Origin: Streptomonospora nanhaiensis
GTDB lineage: Bacteria > Actinomycetota > Actinomycetes > Streptosporangiales > Streptosporangiaceae
Assembly: GCF_026642255.1 (NCBI RefSeq)
Contig: NZ_CP113264.1
Coordinates: forward strand, 1,116,001 to 1,180,000
Direction: 5' to 3'
Length of the DNA: 64,000 bases
Notes under the pieces: generated by a model
Told to the model about the DNA's origin: nothing
Seen by the model: only the letters and a program-made list of their open reading frames with translations
Databases searched by the model: none
Program-made: the position numbers and the translations under genes
In this document: positions 34,935-44,702 of the stretch, piece by piece
How positions within the stretch are numbered: the stretch's first letter is position 1
Layout: each line of letters begins with the position of its first letter

Positions 34935-36989
34935 ATGCGCTTGCTCCCCGGTCGACTCCTCGCCCGTGTCACCGCGCTCCCCGCGATCGCCGCGTCGGCC
35001 TGGCTCCTGGTGGCCTTCCCCCTCCTGGCCCTCGGCTCCTTCACCCCTGTGGCGGCGGCCGTCCTGGGGACGCCCGCCGTGATCGCGGCCTGCGTGCTCG
35101 TGCCGCGGTTCGTCCCGGACCCGCCCGAGGACGAGGCCGTCCCCTGGTGGCCCCTCGTGCTCGTCGCGGTGATCACGGTCGGCTTCGCCGTCGTGCAGGT
35201 CGCCTACCACGCCGAGGCCCTGGTCATCCGCCGCGACCCCGCCTCCTACGCCATGTACACCGTGTGGATCGCGGAGAACGGCCACCTCCCCATCCCGCAG
35301 CAGCGCGAGCTCATCGCGGGCGACGATCCGGCGCTCAGCTACCAGAGCCTCGCCCACTACGACCGGGACGGGGCGATCTGGCCCCAGTTCATGGCGGGCG
35401 CGCCGCTGGTCACCTCCATCGGCTACTGGCTGGGCGGGCTCGACGGGATGCTCGTGACCACGCCCTTCCTCGGCGCGCTCGGCGTGCTCGCCTTCGCCGG
35501 GCTCACCGCGCGCCTGGTCGGCGCGCGCTGGGCCCCCCTGGGCGCCCTCGTGCTGGCCGTGTGCCTGCCCCAGCAGTGGGTGAGCCGCTTCACCTACAGC
35601 GAGCCCCTGACCCAGATCCTCCTGATCGGCGGGATGGTCCTGGCCTACGACGCGCTCGTCCGCCGCACCGCCCTCACCGACCGCTGGTCGGCCTCCCACA
35701 CCCTCGCCGCCGCGGCGGGGCTGGCGTTCGGCCTCGCCCTGGTGGTGCGGATCGACGCGATCCGCGACCTGCTCCCCGTGGTCGGGTTCATCGGCCTCCT
35801 GCTCCTGGCCCGGCGGGGGCAGGCGCTGCCCCTGCTCGGAGGGCTCGCGCTCGGCATCGGCCTGGGCCTGTACGCCGGGTACGGGCTGTCCCTGCCCTAT
35901 CTGGAGTACCTGTCCGACTCCCTCAACCCCCTCCTGCTGATCAGCGCGGCGGTCATCGCTGTCACGGCCGCGGCCACGGCCGCCCTGTGGCGCTTCGGGA
36001 TCCCCCGCGTGGAGCGCGTCCGCTGGCTCCCCCACGCGGCGACCGCGCTCGCCCTCCTCACCATGGTCGGGTTCGCGATCCGCCCCCTGTTCTGGCCCGA
36101 CTACGGCCACGGCAGCGACTTCACCGACGCCTGGGTGGCCTCGGTCCAGGAGCGTGAGGGGCTGTGGCCCATCGAGGGCAGCCGCACCTACTACGACATG
36201 AGCCTGTACTGGGTGGGCTGGTACGTGGGCCTGGGCACCGTCCTCTTCGCCTCCCTCGGCGTGGCGCTGGTGCTGCGCCGCCTCGTCCTGCGCCGGGACC
36301 CCCAGTGGCTGCTGCCCGCCATGCTGCTGGTGTGGACCGTCACGACCACGCTCCTGCGCCCCGCCATCACCCCCGACCACCCCTGGGCGAGCAGGCGGCT
36401 GATCGTGCTGGTCATCCCGGCGTTCATCCTGTTCGCGGTCTGGTTCCTGGCGTGGCTCACCCGCCGCTGCACGGTCGCCGGGGCCCCGGCGAGGCGCGGG
36501 GCGGCCTTCCAGGTCCTCCCCGCCGTGGTCGCCGCGAGCGCCTCCCTGGCGGTGTTCCTCCCCGCCGCGGCCACCTCGGCCGCCGGGATCATGGGGTACA
36601 GGCAGGACGTGGGCTCGGTCGCGGCCACCGAGGAGCTGTGCGCGTCGCTGCCGGAGGACGCGTCGGTGGTCGTGGTCGACCCCGGCATGGCCGGGAACTA
36701 CATGCCGCTCCTGCGGAACGTCTGCGGCGTCCCCACCGCGGCGATGGACGAGCCGACGCCGGAGGACCTCGACCGGGTGGTCGCCGAGATCCACGGCCGC
36801 GGGCGCGACGCGGTCCTGGCCGCCTCGGACTGGCAGGTGCTGGAGGGCCTGACCGGGAGCACGGAGAACGTCGAGCGGCCGTTCCACGTCCTGGCGCAGA
36901 TGGATCCGAGTACCCTCATGGAACCCCCGACAGGCCACTGGACCTTCAACGAGAGCGTGTGGGTGACCGTGCTCCCCGCCGGGGGATGA
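34935..36989 (+). CDS. Polytopic membrane protein, probable GT-C type glycosyltransferase
   Basis: 684 aa with about a dozen hydrophobic helices from residue ~15 to ~560 and a C-terminal extracytoplasmic domain. After the second helix is a loop RRDPASYAMYTVWIAENGHLPIP with acidic residues at the position of GT-C catalytic loops. It has no strict family match. The C-terminal domain includes VVVVDPGMAGNYMPLLRNVCGVPT. First gene of a likely operon with two glycosyltransferases (gap to next gene 64 nt). Probably transfers sugar from a lipid carrier, by inference from context. Confidence 0.72.
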   Translation: MRLLPGRLLARVTALPAIAASAWLLVAFPLLALGSFTPVAAAVLGTPAVIAACVLVPRFVPDPPEDEAVPWWPLVLVAVITVGFAVVQVAYHAEALVIRRDPASYAMYTVWIAENGHLPIPQQRELIAGDDPALSYQSLAHYDRDGAIWPQFMAGAPLVTSIGYWLGGLDGMLVTTPFLGALGVLAFAGLTARLVGARWAPLGALVLAVCLPQQWVSRFTYSEPLTQILLIGGMVLAYDALVRRTALTDRWSASHTLAAAAGLAFGLALVVRIDAIRDLLPVVGFIGLLLLARRGQALPLLGGLALGIGLGLYAGYGLSLPYLEYLSDSLNPLLLISAAVIAVTAAATAALWRFGIPRVERVRWLPHAATALALLTMVGFAIRPLFWPDYGHGSDFTDAWVASVQEREGLWPIEGSRTYYDMSLYWVGWYVGLGTVLFASLGVALVLRRLVLRRDPQWLLPAMLLVWTVTTTLLRPAITPDHPWASRRLIVLVIPAFILFAVWFLAWLTRRCTVAGAPARRGAAFQVLPAVVAASASLAVFLPAAATSAAGIMGYRQDVGSVAATEELCASLPEDASVVVVDPGMAGNYMPLLRNVCGVPTAAMDEPTPEDLDRVVAEIHGRGRDAVLAASDWQVLEGLTGSTENVERPFHVLAQMDPSTLMEPPTGHWTFNESVWVTVLPAGG

Positions 36990-37053
36990 CCCCGCCCCCG
37001 CGGACCGGTCCCACAACGCCCCCGCCCGCACCCGCACCCGCTGAGAAGAACCC

Positions 37054-37986
37054 ATGAGCCAGACGAGCGACGACATCCGCCGGCCCGCCGAGACCCCGCC
37101 CGTGCGGGTCACCATCGTGCTGCCCTGCTACAACGAGGAAGACCACGTCGTCGACGAGGTCAAACGGATCTGTGCCGCCATGGACGGCTCCGGCTACGGC
37201 TACGAGCTGCTCGCGGTGGACGACGCCTCCACCGACCGCACCCTGGAGCGCCTGCGCGACGTACAGGGCCTCTACCCGCACATGCGCGTCATCGCGTTCG
37301 GGCACAACGGCGGATCCGGCACCGTGCGCCGGCTCGGCAGCCAGCGGGCGCGGGGCGAGTTCGTGGTGTGGACCGACGCGGACATGAGCTACCCCAACGA
37401 GCGCATCCCCGAACTCGTCGCCATGCTCGACGCCGACCCCGAGCTGGACCAGGTCGTGGGCGCCCGCACCCAGGAGATGGGCTCGCACAAGGCGCTGCGG
37501 GTCCCCGCCAAGTGGATGATCCGCAAGATCGCCGAGCGGCTCACGAACACCCGCATCCCCGACCTCAACTCCGGGCTGCGCGTCTTCCGGCGCGACGTCG
37601 CCCGCCCCTACCTGAGGCTGCTGCCGCCCGGGTTCTCCTGCGTCACCACCATCACACTGGCGTTCCTGTCCAACCAGCACCCGGTGAGGTACGTGCCCAT
37701 CGAGTACGCGAAGCGGGCGGGCAAGTCCAAGTTCCACTTCGTCAGCGACGCCTACCGGTACATCCTGCAGGTGCTGCGCATGGTCATGTACTTCAACCCG
37801 CTCAAGGTCCTCATGCCCCCCGCGCTGGTGCTGCTGGGCCTCGGCACGGCCAAGTTCGTGTTCGACCAGGTGCGCAACCCGCTGTACATCCCCAACAACA
37901 CCGTCATGATCCTGATGACGGGCCTGATCATCGCGGCGATCGCCCTGCTGGCCGACCTGATCGTGCGCTCCCGGGAGAACCCGTGA
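37054..37986 (+). CDS. Family 2 glycosyltransferase, polyprenyl-phosphate sugar synthase type
   Basis: 310 aa. GT-A fold with VTIVLPCYNEEDHVVDEV, LLAVDDASTDRTLERL (UDP/GDP-sugar binding Asp), VVWTDADMSYPNERIP (DxD), and a C-terminal region with two helices (LMPPALVLLGLGTAKFVF, VMILMTGLIIAAIALLADLIV). Resembles DPM1/GtrB-like enzymes that load a sugar onto polyprenyl phosphate at the cytoplasmic face. Its stop overlaps the next gene by 4 nt (GTGA). Confidence 0.9.
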   Translation: MSQTSDDIRRPAETPPVRVTIVLPCYNEEDHVVDEVKRICAAMDGSGYGYELLAVDDASTDRTLERLRDVQGLYPHMRVIAFGHNGGSGTVRRLGSQRARGEFVVWTDADMSYPNERIPELVAMLDADPELDQVVGARTQEMGSHKALRVPAKWMIRKIAERLTNTRIPDLNSGLRVFRRDVARPYLRLLPPGFSCVTTITLAFLSNQHPVRYVPIEYAKRAGKSKFHFVSDAYRYILQVLRMVMYFNPLKVLMPPALVLLGLGTAKFVFDQVRNPLYIPNNTVMILMTGLIIAAIALLADLIVRSRENP

Positions 37987-39110
37987 CCGGCGCTCCGGCC
38001 CGGGTCGCGCTCGTGGGACCCGCACACCCGTACAAGGGCGGCGGGGCCAGGCACACCACCGAGCTCGCCCACCGGCTGAGCGCGCTCGGCCACCCCACGG
38101 CGATCGAGTCCTGGCGCGCCCAGTACCCCGCCGCCCTGTACCCGGGGCGGCAGACCATAGCCGACCCCGAGGGGGAGCCGTACCCGGACACCCGCCGAGA
38201 CCTGGCCTGGTACCGGCCGGACGGGTGGTGGCGGGCGGGGCGGCGGCTGGCGCGCGAGGCCGACCTCGTGGTCCTCACCGTGTTCTCGCCGGTCCAGGTG
38301 CCCGCCTACCTCGGCATCCTCGCCGGGGTGAGGTCCCGTCGCGGCGCCACCAGGGTGGTGGCGCTGTGCCACAACGTGCTGCCGCACGAGCGGCGGCCGG
38401 TCGACGTGTCCCTGGTCCGCGCCCTGCTGCGCCGGACCGACGGCGTGGTCACGCACTCGCCCGGACAGGCCCTCCTCGCCGAGGGCCTGCTCGGCCCGGG
38501 CCGAGCCGTGCCCGTGGTCGCCGAGATGCCGCCGCACCTGCCCGAGACGGGGGGAGCCGCGGCCGCGGACGGAGTGCCCCCGGGCGGCGAGCGCAGGCAC
38601 TTGCTGTTCCTCGGCATCGTCCGTCCCTACAAGGGCGTCGACCTGCTGCTGCGCGCCCTGGCCGAGGGAGCGCCGCCGGACGTGACGCTGACCGTCGCGG
38701 GGGAGTTCTGGGGCGGGACGGCCGAGCTGGAGGCCCGGGCCGCCGCGCTCGGGATCGCCGACCGGGTCCGGCTCCTCGACGGGTACGTGCCCGCGGAGGA
38801 CCTCCCCGGCCTGTTCGGCTCCGCCGACGCCGTCGTCCTGCCCTACCGGACCGCCACCGCCACCCAGAACGTGTGGCTGGCCCACGAGCACGGGCTGCCG
38901 GTCGTGGCGACCCGCGCCGGGACGCTCGCCGACCACGTGCGCGAGGGGGTCGACGGCCTGCTGTGCGAGCCGGGCGACGCGGCCGACCTGGCCCGCGCGC
39001 TCGGCGAGTTCTACGCCCCGGGGGAGCCGGCGCGGCTGCGCGCAGGGGTCCGTCCGGTGGACGCCGACCCCTACTGGCGTGCCTACACCGAGCGCCTGCT
39101 CGGGGCCTGA
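37983..39110 (+). CDS. Family 4 glycosyltransferase
   Basis: 375 aa. GT-B fold: N-terminal GPAHPYKGGGARHTTELAHRLSALGH, C-terminal FLGIVRPYKGVDLLLRAL, RVRLLDGYVPAEDLPGLFGSADAVVLPYRTATATQNVWLAHEHGLPVVATRAGTLADHV with the acidic-loop equivalent of the E-x7-E motif partly changed (ATQNVWLAHEHG). GTG 37983 overlaps the GT2 stop, so the enzymes are translationally coupled. Confidence 0.9.
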   Translation: MTGAPARVALVGPAHPYKGGGARHTTELAHRLSALGHPTAIESWRAQYPAALYPGRQTIADPEGEPYPDTRRDLAWYRPDGWWRAGRRLAREADLVVLTVFSPVQVPAYLGILAGVRSRRGATRVVALCHNVLPHERRPVDVSLVRALLRRTDGVVTHSPGQALLAEGLLGPGRAVPVVAEMPPHLPETGGAAAADGVPPGGERRHLLFLGIVRPYKGVDLLLRALAEGAPPDVTLTVAGEFWGGTAELEARAAALGIADRVRLLDGYVPAEDLPGLFGSADAVVLPYRTATATQNVWLAHEHGLPVVATRAGTLADHVREGVDGLLCEPGDAADLARALGEFYAPGEPARLRAGVRPVDADPYWRAYTERLLGA

Positions 39111-39201
39111 GGCGCGGGGCGCCGGGGGAGGACGCGGATCCGGGCTCGGCGCGCCCGCGCGGGGCCGCCGCCTGCGCGGGCGGCGGCTGCGGCCGGTGGG
39201 C

Positions 39202-40167
39202 TCAGCGCGCCCGTGCGGGGCCGCCGTGCGACGCGTCGGCGCCCGGTTCCGGCGCGGGCGACAACACGACCGCCAGCCCCGCCCAGGCCAGGTCCGCGGC
39301 GGTCATCACCAGCCGCGACAGCACCGCCACCACCAGGGCCGCCCCGGCGTCCACCACCGGGGCCAGCGCCACCACCAGGACCGCCTCGCGCACGCCCAGC
39401 CCGGCGGGGGCGAACACGACCAGCAGGCCCAGCGTCCAGGCCAGCGCGTACGCGCCGACGGCCGGGCCCAGAGAGCGCACCGCGTCGCCGCCGACGGCCC
39501 AGGTCAGCAACCACACGTGTGCCCCCAGGGGAACCCACGCCACCAGGGTCCACCCCGCGGCCGAGGCCATCGCCCTCCCGCCGAGACCGAGCGGACCGGC
39601 CTCCGCCACCTCCCGGAAGCGCGCGAACGGGCGGGCGGCCAGCCGGATGCCCAGGCCGACCACGCGGGGGTGCAGGGCGGCGAGCAGGAGCGGCGCCAGC
39701 GCCAGCGCCCACCACCAGCGCCGGGCGGCCTCCGCCGACGACAGGGGCAGGGCGACCGCGGCGACGGCCAGGCTCACCGCGACCGTCACGCCGACGGCGA
39801 GCAGGGTCGCGGCGGCGCCACGGGACCGCGGCACGGCCCGGTCACGCGCCAGCTCGACCTGGGCGACGAACGCCCACACCGAGCCCGGGAGGTACTTGCC
39901 GAGCTGGCCCACGAACATCACGCGGGACGCCACCCGGCGCGGCAGCGGTGAGCCGAGCCCGGCCAGCAGGGCCCTCCAGGCGAGCATCTGGGCGGTCAGC
40001 CCCGCCATGCCCGAGAGGACTGCGGCCGGGAGCACCCACAGCGGGAGCTCGGCGGCGGCGTCCCGGGCCTGCGCCCAGTTCGCGTGCAGGGCCGCGCCCG
40101 CGCACGCGCACACCGCGAGGAAGAGCGCCAACCGGACCCACGGGTTGCCGCGCAGCCGACTCAGCAC
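39202..40167 (-). CDS. Lysylphosphatidylglycerol synthase TM region/UPF0104-like membrane protein
   Basis: 321 aa, about eight transmembrane helices. The central [51 protein letters not shown] segment and the late [18 protein letters not shown] match the LPG_synthase_TM/UPF0104 flippase-like family (Pfam PF03706). No C-terminal lysyltransferase domain, so it is the standalone membrane unit, often with glycosyltransferases; lipid-linked sugar flipping is a possible role. GTG 40167 has AAGGAGG 6 nt upstream. Confidence 0.83.
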   Translation of the reverse strand: MLSRLRGNPWVRLALFLAVCACAGAALHANWAQARDAAAELPLWVLPAAVLSGMAGLTAQMLAWRALLAGLGSPLPRRVASRVMFVGQLGKYLPGSVWAFVAQVELARDRAVPRSRGAAATLLAVGVTVAVSLAVAAVALPLSSAEAARRWWWALALAPLLLAALHPRVVGLGIRLAARPFARFREVAEAGPLGLGGRAMASAAGWTLVAWVPLGAHVWLLTWAVGGDAVRSLGPAVGAYALAWTLGLLVVFAPAGLGVREAVLVVALAPVVDAGAALVVAVLSRLVMTAADLAWAGLAVVLSPAPEPGADASHGGPARAR

Positions 40168-40361
40168 GCAACTCCTCCTTCGCTCACCTGCCGACCCTAT
40201 GTCTCTTCCGCCCCGCCCGGGGTCGCACCCGTGTCCCCGCATGGGCGGCACGGGCGGCGGGGGAGGGGCCGGGGCCCGGTCACCGCCGGCGCGGCCCCGG
40301 CCCCTCCGCGAGCGGCGATGCGTCCGCGTGGGCGGAACGGCCGGGGCGTAGGGTGCGCTCT

Positions 40362-43010
40362 ATGAGTGGTGCGAACGACCCCTTCCCCGTGTCCTCCCAG
40401 GCCCCGGCCTCCCGGCCGCCGACCCCCTCCGCGATGCGCCGGGCCCTGGCGAGGGCCCGGGACGGCAAGACGCTCGACGTCGCCGAGGCGGAGGTCCTCC
40501 TGCACGCGAGGGGGGAGGACCTGGAGACCCTGCTCGAACACGCCGGCAGGGTGCGCGACGCCGGACTGGAGGCCGCGGGCCGCCCCGGCGTCATCACCTA
40601 CAGCCGCAAGGTGTTCGTCCCCCTGACCCGCCTGTGCCGCGACCGCTGCCACTACTGCACGTTCGCGACGGTCCCCGGCCGCCTGGACTCGCCCTTCATG
40701 TCGCCCGACGAGGTCCTGGAGATCGCCCGCAAGGGCGCCGAGGCGGGCTGCAAGGAGGTGCTCATCACCCTCGGGGACCGGCCCGAGGACCGGTGGAAGC
40801 AGGCCGCCGAGTGGCTCGACGCGCACGGCTACGACGACACCCTGTCCTACGTGCGGGCCGTGGCGATCATGGTCCTGGAGGAGACAGGGCTCCTCCCCCA
40901 CCTCAACCCGGGCGTCATGACCTGGTCGGACTTCCAGAGGCTCAAGCCGGTCTCCCCGTCGATGGGGATGATGCTGGAGACCACCTCCACCCGGCTCTTC
41001 ACCGAGAAGGGCCAGGCGCACTACGGCAGTCCCGACAAGGACCCCGCGGTGCGGCTGCGGGCGCTGGAGGACGCGGGCCGTTCCAGCGTCCCCTTCACCA
41101 CCGGCATCCTCCTGGGCATCGGCGAGACGGTCGCCGACCGCGCCGAGTCCGTCTTCGCGATACGCGGGGTCTCCCGCCGCCACGGCGGTGTCCAGGAGGT
41201 CATCGTGCAGAACTTCCGCGCCAAGCCCGGCACCGCGATGATGCACCGGCCCGACGCCGAACGCGAGGAGATGGCCGCCACGATCGCGGTCACCCGCCTG
41301 GTCATGGGCCCCAAGGCGCACATCCAGGCGCCCCCGAACCTCATCGGGGCGGAGTCGGGCGGCGTGGACGAGTACGCGCTGATGCTGCGCGCGGGCATCG
41401 ACGACTGGGGCGGCGTCTCGCCGCTCACCGCCGACCACGTCAACCCCGAGCGCCCCTGGCCCCAGATCGACGACCTGGCCGCGCGCACCGCCGGCCAGGG
41501 GTTCACGCTCCGCGAGCGGCTCACCGTCTACCCCGAGTACATCCGCGCGGGTGAGCCGTGGCTCGACCCCCGCCTGGCCGGGCACGTCGCCGCGCTCGCC
41601 GACCCGGAGACCGGCCTGGCCCGCGAGGACGCGGTCATCGAGGGGCGGCCCTGGCAGGAGCGCGAGGCCGTCCTGGTCTCCTCCGGCCGCACCGACCTGC
41701 ACACGGGCATCGACACCGAGGGGCGCACCGGCGACCGCCGGAGCGACTTCGACTCCGTCTACGGCGACTGGGACGAACTGCGCTCCGGAGTGGACCGGGA
41801 AGGCGCGGTGCCCCGCAGGTTCGACCCGGACATCGCCGCGGCGCTGCGCAGCGCGGAGGCCGACCCCGCCGGGTTGGACGACGACGAGGCGCTCGCCCTG
41901 CTGCACGCGGACGGCCCCGAGCTCGAAGCCCTCGCGGACCTGGCCGACCGCGTACGGCGCGACGTCGTCGGTGACGACGTCACGTACGTCGTGACCAGGA
42001 ACATCAACTTCACCAACGTCTGCTACACCGGCTGCCGGTTCTGCGCGTTCGCGCAGCGCCGCACCGACGCCGACGCGTACACGCTCTCGCTCGACCAGGT
42101 GGCCGACCGGGCCGAGGAGGCCTGGAAGGCCGGGGCGACCGAGGTGTGCATGCAGGGCGGCATCCACCCGGACCTGCCCGGCACCGCCTACTTCGACATC
42201 GCGTCGGCCGTGCGCGAGCGCGTCCCGGACATGCACGTCCACGCGTTCAGCCCGATGGAGGTGGTCAACGGGGCCGCCCGCACCGACCTGCCGGTGCGCG
42301 AGTGGCTGACCCGGGCCCGCGAGGCGGGGCTGGGGTCCCTCCCCGGCACGGCCGCGGAGATCCTCGACGACGAGGTCCGCTGGATCCTCACCAAGGGCAA
42401 GCTGCCCGCGAGCGAGTGGATCGACGTGATCACGACCGCGCACGACCTGGGCATCCCGACCACGTCGACGATGATGTACGGCCACGTGGACTCGCCGAGG
42501 CACTGGGTGGCGCACATCAAGCTGCTGCGCTCCCTCCAGGAGCGGTCGGTGGAGCGCAACGGGCGCCGCGGGTTCACCGAGTTCGTGCCGCTGCCGTTCG
42601 TGCACACCAATTCGCCCATCTACCTGGCCGGGCTGGCCCGCACGGGGCCGACCGTCAGGGAGAACCGCGCGGTGCACGCCCTGGCCCGCCTGCTGCTGCA
42701 CGGCCACATCGACAACATCCAGTGCTCGTGGGTGAAGCTGGAGGAGGACACCTGCCGCCAACTGCTGGCGGGCGGCGTGAACGACGTGGGCGGCACCCTG
42801 ATGGAGGAGACCATCAGCCGCATGGCCGGCTCGGGGCAGGGGTCGTACAAGACGATCACCGACATCCGCTCCATGGTCGAGCCGACCGGTCGGCCGGTCC
42901 GGCAGCGCACCACCCTCTACGGGGAGGTGCCGCAGGAGCGGCAGCGCGTCGCGGAGGCCAGCGACGGCGTGGCGCCGAGCGTCCTGCGCCCGTCCCTCCC
43001 CCTGGTCTGA
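40362..43010 (+). CDS. fbiC: FO synthase FbiC (7,8-didemethyl-8-hydroxy-5-deazariboflavin synthase, CofG-CofH fusion)
   Basis: 882 aa. Fused radical-SAM enzyme making the F420 chromophore Fo from tyrosine and the flavin precursor 5-amino-6-ribitylaminouracil. Two Cx3Cx2C clusters are intact: C92/C96/C99 (CRDRCHYC) in the CofG half and C554/C558/C561 (CYTGCRFC) in the CofH half. Length and order match mycobacterial FbiC. ATG 40362 lies 7 nt after TAGGGT (40349-40354), no Shine-Dalgarno: leaderless. fbiA and fbiB are 4 kb downstream. Confidence 0.97.
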   Translation: MSGANDPFPVSSQAPASRPPTPSAMRRALARARDGKTLDVAEAEVLLHARGEDLETLLEHAGRVRDAGLEAAGRPGVITYSRKVFVPLTRLCRDRCHYCTFATVPGRLDSPFMSPDEVLEIARKGAEAGCKEVLITLGDRPEDRWKQAAEWLDAHGYDDTLSYVRAVAIMVLEETGLLPHLNPGVMTWSDFQRLKPVSPSMGMMLETTSTRLFTEKGQAHYGSPDKDPAVRLRALEDAGRSSVPFTTGILLGIGETVADRAESVFAIRGVSRRHGGVQEVIVQNFRAKPGTAMMHRPDAEREEMAATIAVTRLVMGPKAHIQAPPNLIGAESGGVDEYALMLRAGIDDWGGVSPLTADHVNPERPWPQIDDLAARTAGQGFTLRERLTVYPEYIRAGEPWLDPRLAGHVAALADPETGLAREDAVIEGRPWQEREAVLVSSGRTDLHTGIDTEGRTGDRRSDFDSVYGDWDELRSGVDREGAVPRRFDPDIAAALRSAEADPAGLDDDEALALLHADGPELEALADLADRVRRDVVGDDVTYVVTRNINFTNVCYTGCRFCAFAQRRTDADAYTLSLDQVADRAEEAWKAGATEVCMQGGIHPDLPGTAYFDIASAVRERVPDMHVHAFSPMEVVNGAARTDLPVREWLTRAREAGLGSLPGTAAEILDDEVRWILTKGKLPASEWIDVITTAHDLGIPTTSTMMYGHVDSPRHWVAHIKLLRSLQERSVERNGRRGFTEFVPLPFVHTNSPIYLAGLARTGPTVRENRAVHALARLLLHGHIDNIQCSWVKLEEDTCRQLLAGGVNDVGGTLMEETISRMAGSGQGSYKTITDIRSMVEPTGRPVRQRTTLYGEVPQERQRVAEASDGVAPSVLRPSLPLV

Positions 43011-43049
43011 GGGGTCCGCCGGCGGGCGCGCCCGGGGCCGGGGGAGCAC

Positions 43050-43088
43050 GAAGGGGCGGAACGCCGGGTGACGGCGCTCCGCCCCTTC
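43050..43088. terminator. Bidirectional terminator between fbiC and chitinase
   Basis: Outer 11-bp stem GAAGGGGCGGA/TCCGCCCCTTC (43050-43060 / 43078-43088) with inner CGCC/GGCG, and C-rich/T-containing flank; genes converge here. Confidence 0.75.
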
Positions 43089-43186
43089 TCCTGGGAGGCG
43101 GACCCCCACAGGGATGGGAGTGGTGGGAGGGGGTCCGCGGGAACCGCGCGCAGCGGGAGGGGAGGGGGCTCCGCGCGGCTATGGCC

Positions 43187-44455
43187 CTAGCAGGCGCCGA
43201 CGTCGGTCCAGACGCCCCACTCGCCGGTCGTGCCCGGCTCCTCGCCCCGGGTCCACCAGCGGGCCTGGTACTCGCGGCCGCCGTGGGCCACGCGGTCGCC
43301 CTGGGTGTAGGTGGAGCCGGACGACCAGGCGGAGGCGGTGCACTCGCCGGGCTGCTGGGTGGGCTGCTCCGTCGGCTGCTCGGTGGGCTGCTCCGTCGGC
43401 TGTCCGCCGCCCGGGTTGCCCAGGCGGGCGGAGACGGTGTTCGCGAAGGCGTAACCGCTGGTGGCGTCCCAGTTGATCGACCAGGTCATCACGCCGCCGA
43501 TGGGACCGTACGGCGTCTGGGGGGAGAACGAGCCGCAGTTGGCGCCGGTCTCCAGGCAGTCGAGTGCGCGCACCACCTGGCTCGGCGCCATGTAGCCGCC
43601 GCCGGCCGCGGACCGCACCGCGGGCAGGCCCAGGCCGACCTGGTCGGGGCGCAGTCCCATCTCCAGCTGGATGCAGGCGAGCGCCGCGACGAAGTCCGGG
43701 GTGCCCTGGCTGTACACCTGGCCGTCGCAGCCGAGCATCGACCCGGAGTTGTAGTACTGCATGTTCACGATGGTGAGGATGTCGGCGATGTCCGTCGCGA
43801 GCTTGTAGTACTCGCGGTCGGGGCTCTGGAAGTCGATGGTCTGCGGGGCCATGGTGACGATCAGGCCCGGACCGACCCGGGAGCCGAGGTCGTGCAGGGC
43901 GTCGGACATGTGCTGGGCGTTGATGCCGTGCTCCAGGTCGATGTCGACCCCGTCGAACCCGTAGTCCTGCATCAGCTGGTGGGCGGTGTCGGCGAAGTTC
44001 CGCGCCTGGGTCGGGTTGGTGACGTTCACGTGGCCGAGCTCGCCGCCCACGGAGATGATGACCTTGCGCCCCTGGGCCTGGACGGCCGCGATGTCGCTCC
44101 GGAACTGCGCGTCGGTGTAGCCGCCCAGTTCGCTGCTCGCGAGGTTGAAGGTGATGCCGCCGTCGAGGGTGGCGTGGTTGTCGGCGAAGGCGACGGCCAC
44201 CATGTTGTACTCGGCGGGGATCTCCGTCAGCGGCATCACCCCGGAGCCGTTCTCGAAGTTGTGCCAGTAACCGGTGAGCCACTGCCCGGTCTGCTGGGTC
44301 TGGACGGTTTCGCCGTCGGCCACGGTCTCCGCCTCGGTGGGAGAGGGGGCGATCTGGGTGAAGCCCGCCACGAGTGCGGCCGCCAGAACCGCGAAGGTAC
44401 CGGCGAGAGCGGCTTTGCGTCCCTTGGACCGGCTGTGGCGATGAGTCCTGAGCAT
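43187..44455 (-). CDS. Secreted GH18 chitinase with C-terminal chitin-binding module
   Basis: 422 aa. N-terminal signal peptide with basic start (RTHRHSRSKGRKAALAGT) and hydrophobic core to ~residue 35. GH18 catalytic motif FDGVDIDLEH with E175 as acid/base (D168, D171, D173 also present), substrate-binding MQYYN (232-236) and W325. A PTEQ-repeat linker (353-368) leads to a chitin-binding module of CBM5/12 type with aromatic residues (WSSG, YTQGDRV, YQARWWTRGEEP, WGVWTDVG). Degrades chitin extracellularly. ATG 44455 has AAAGGAG at 8-nt spacing. Confidence 0.95.
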   Translation of the reverse strand: MLRTHRHSRSKGRKAALAGTFAVLAAALVAGFTQIAPSPTEAETVADGETVQTQQTGQWLTGYWHNFENGSGVMPLTEIPAEYNMVAVAFADNHATLDGGITFNLASSELGGYTDAQFRSDIAAVQAQGRKVIISVGGELGHVNVTNPTQARNFADTAHQLMQDYGFDGVDIDLEHGINAQHMSDALHDLGSRVGPGLIVTMAPQTIDFQSPDREYYKLATDIADILTIVNMQYYNSGSMLGCDGQVYSQGTPDFVAALACIQLEMGLRPDQVGLGLPAVRSAAGGGYMAPSQVVRALDCLETGANCGSFSPQTPYGPIGGVMTWSINWDATSGYAFANTVSARLGNPGGGQPTEQPTEQPTEQPTQQPGECTASAWSSGSTYTQGDRVAHGGREYQARWWTRGEEPGTTGEWGVWTDVGAC

Positions 44456-44519
44456 GGGGGTGCTCCTTTCGTCGAGCGGGGGAGACGAAGGGGGCTCCCG
44501 GGGGAGCCGCTTAATTGTT

Positions 44520-44577
44520 AGGAAACTTTAAAGTTGGCTTCCGGTTCCGTCAATGAAAATGGTAAGGAAAGTTTGCA
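44520..44577 (-). promoter_or_regulatory. Chitinase promoter with two AGGAAA(G/C)TTT operator-like sites
   Basis: On the minus strand a -35 TTGACG (complement of 44548-44553), 17-bp spacer and -10 TAAAGT (complement of 44525-44530) fit the sigma-70 consensus, rare in this GC-rich window. AGGAAACTTTAAA (44520-44532) covers the -10 and AGGAAAGTTTGCA (44565-44577) lies just upstream of -35. Both resemble AGGAAAGTTTCCT-type palindromes bound by ROK regulators such as CsnR of actinomycete chitosanase genes. The 5' leader also has a GGCTCCC/GGGAGCC hairpin. Confidence 0.6.
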
Positions 44578-44702
44578 GTTTTCTTTGGGATCGCGTACCA
44601 CTTTCTTCGGGGCCGTGTACCGCGCGACGGCCCGGGGCGTCGCCGTCCGGGCGTCCGCGCGGCGGCCCCGCCGGCCCCGCGGCACTCCGGGCGCGGCCCC
44701 GC

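Noticed and set aside
33876..37115. Long minus frame extending TIGR03089 upstream by about 800 codons
   Set aside because: Extension is antisense to the glycosyltransferase gene and lacks family similarity; TIGR03089 begins at ATG 34688 with a -10 box 7 nt upstream.
43381..43405. PTEQ repeats in chitinase as DNA repeats
   Set aside because: They encode an inter-domain linker common in secreted hydrolases.
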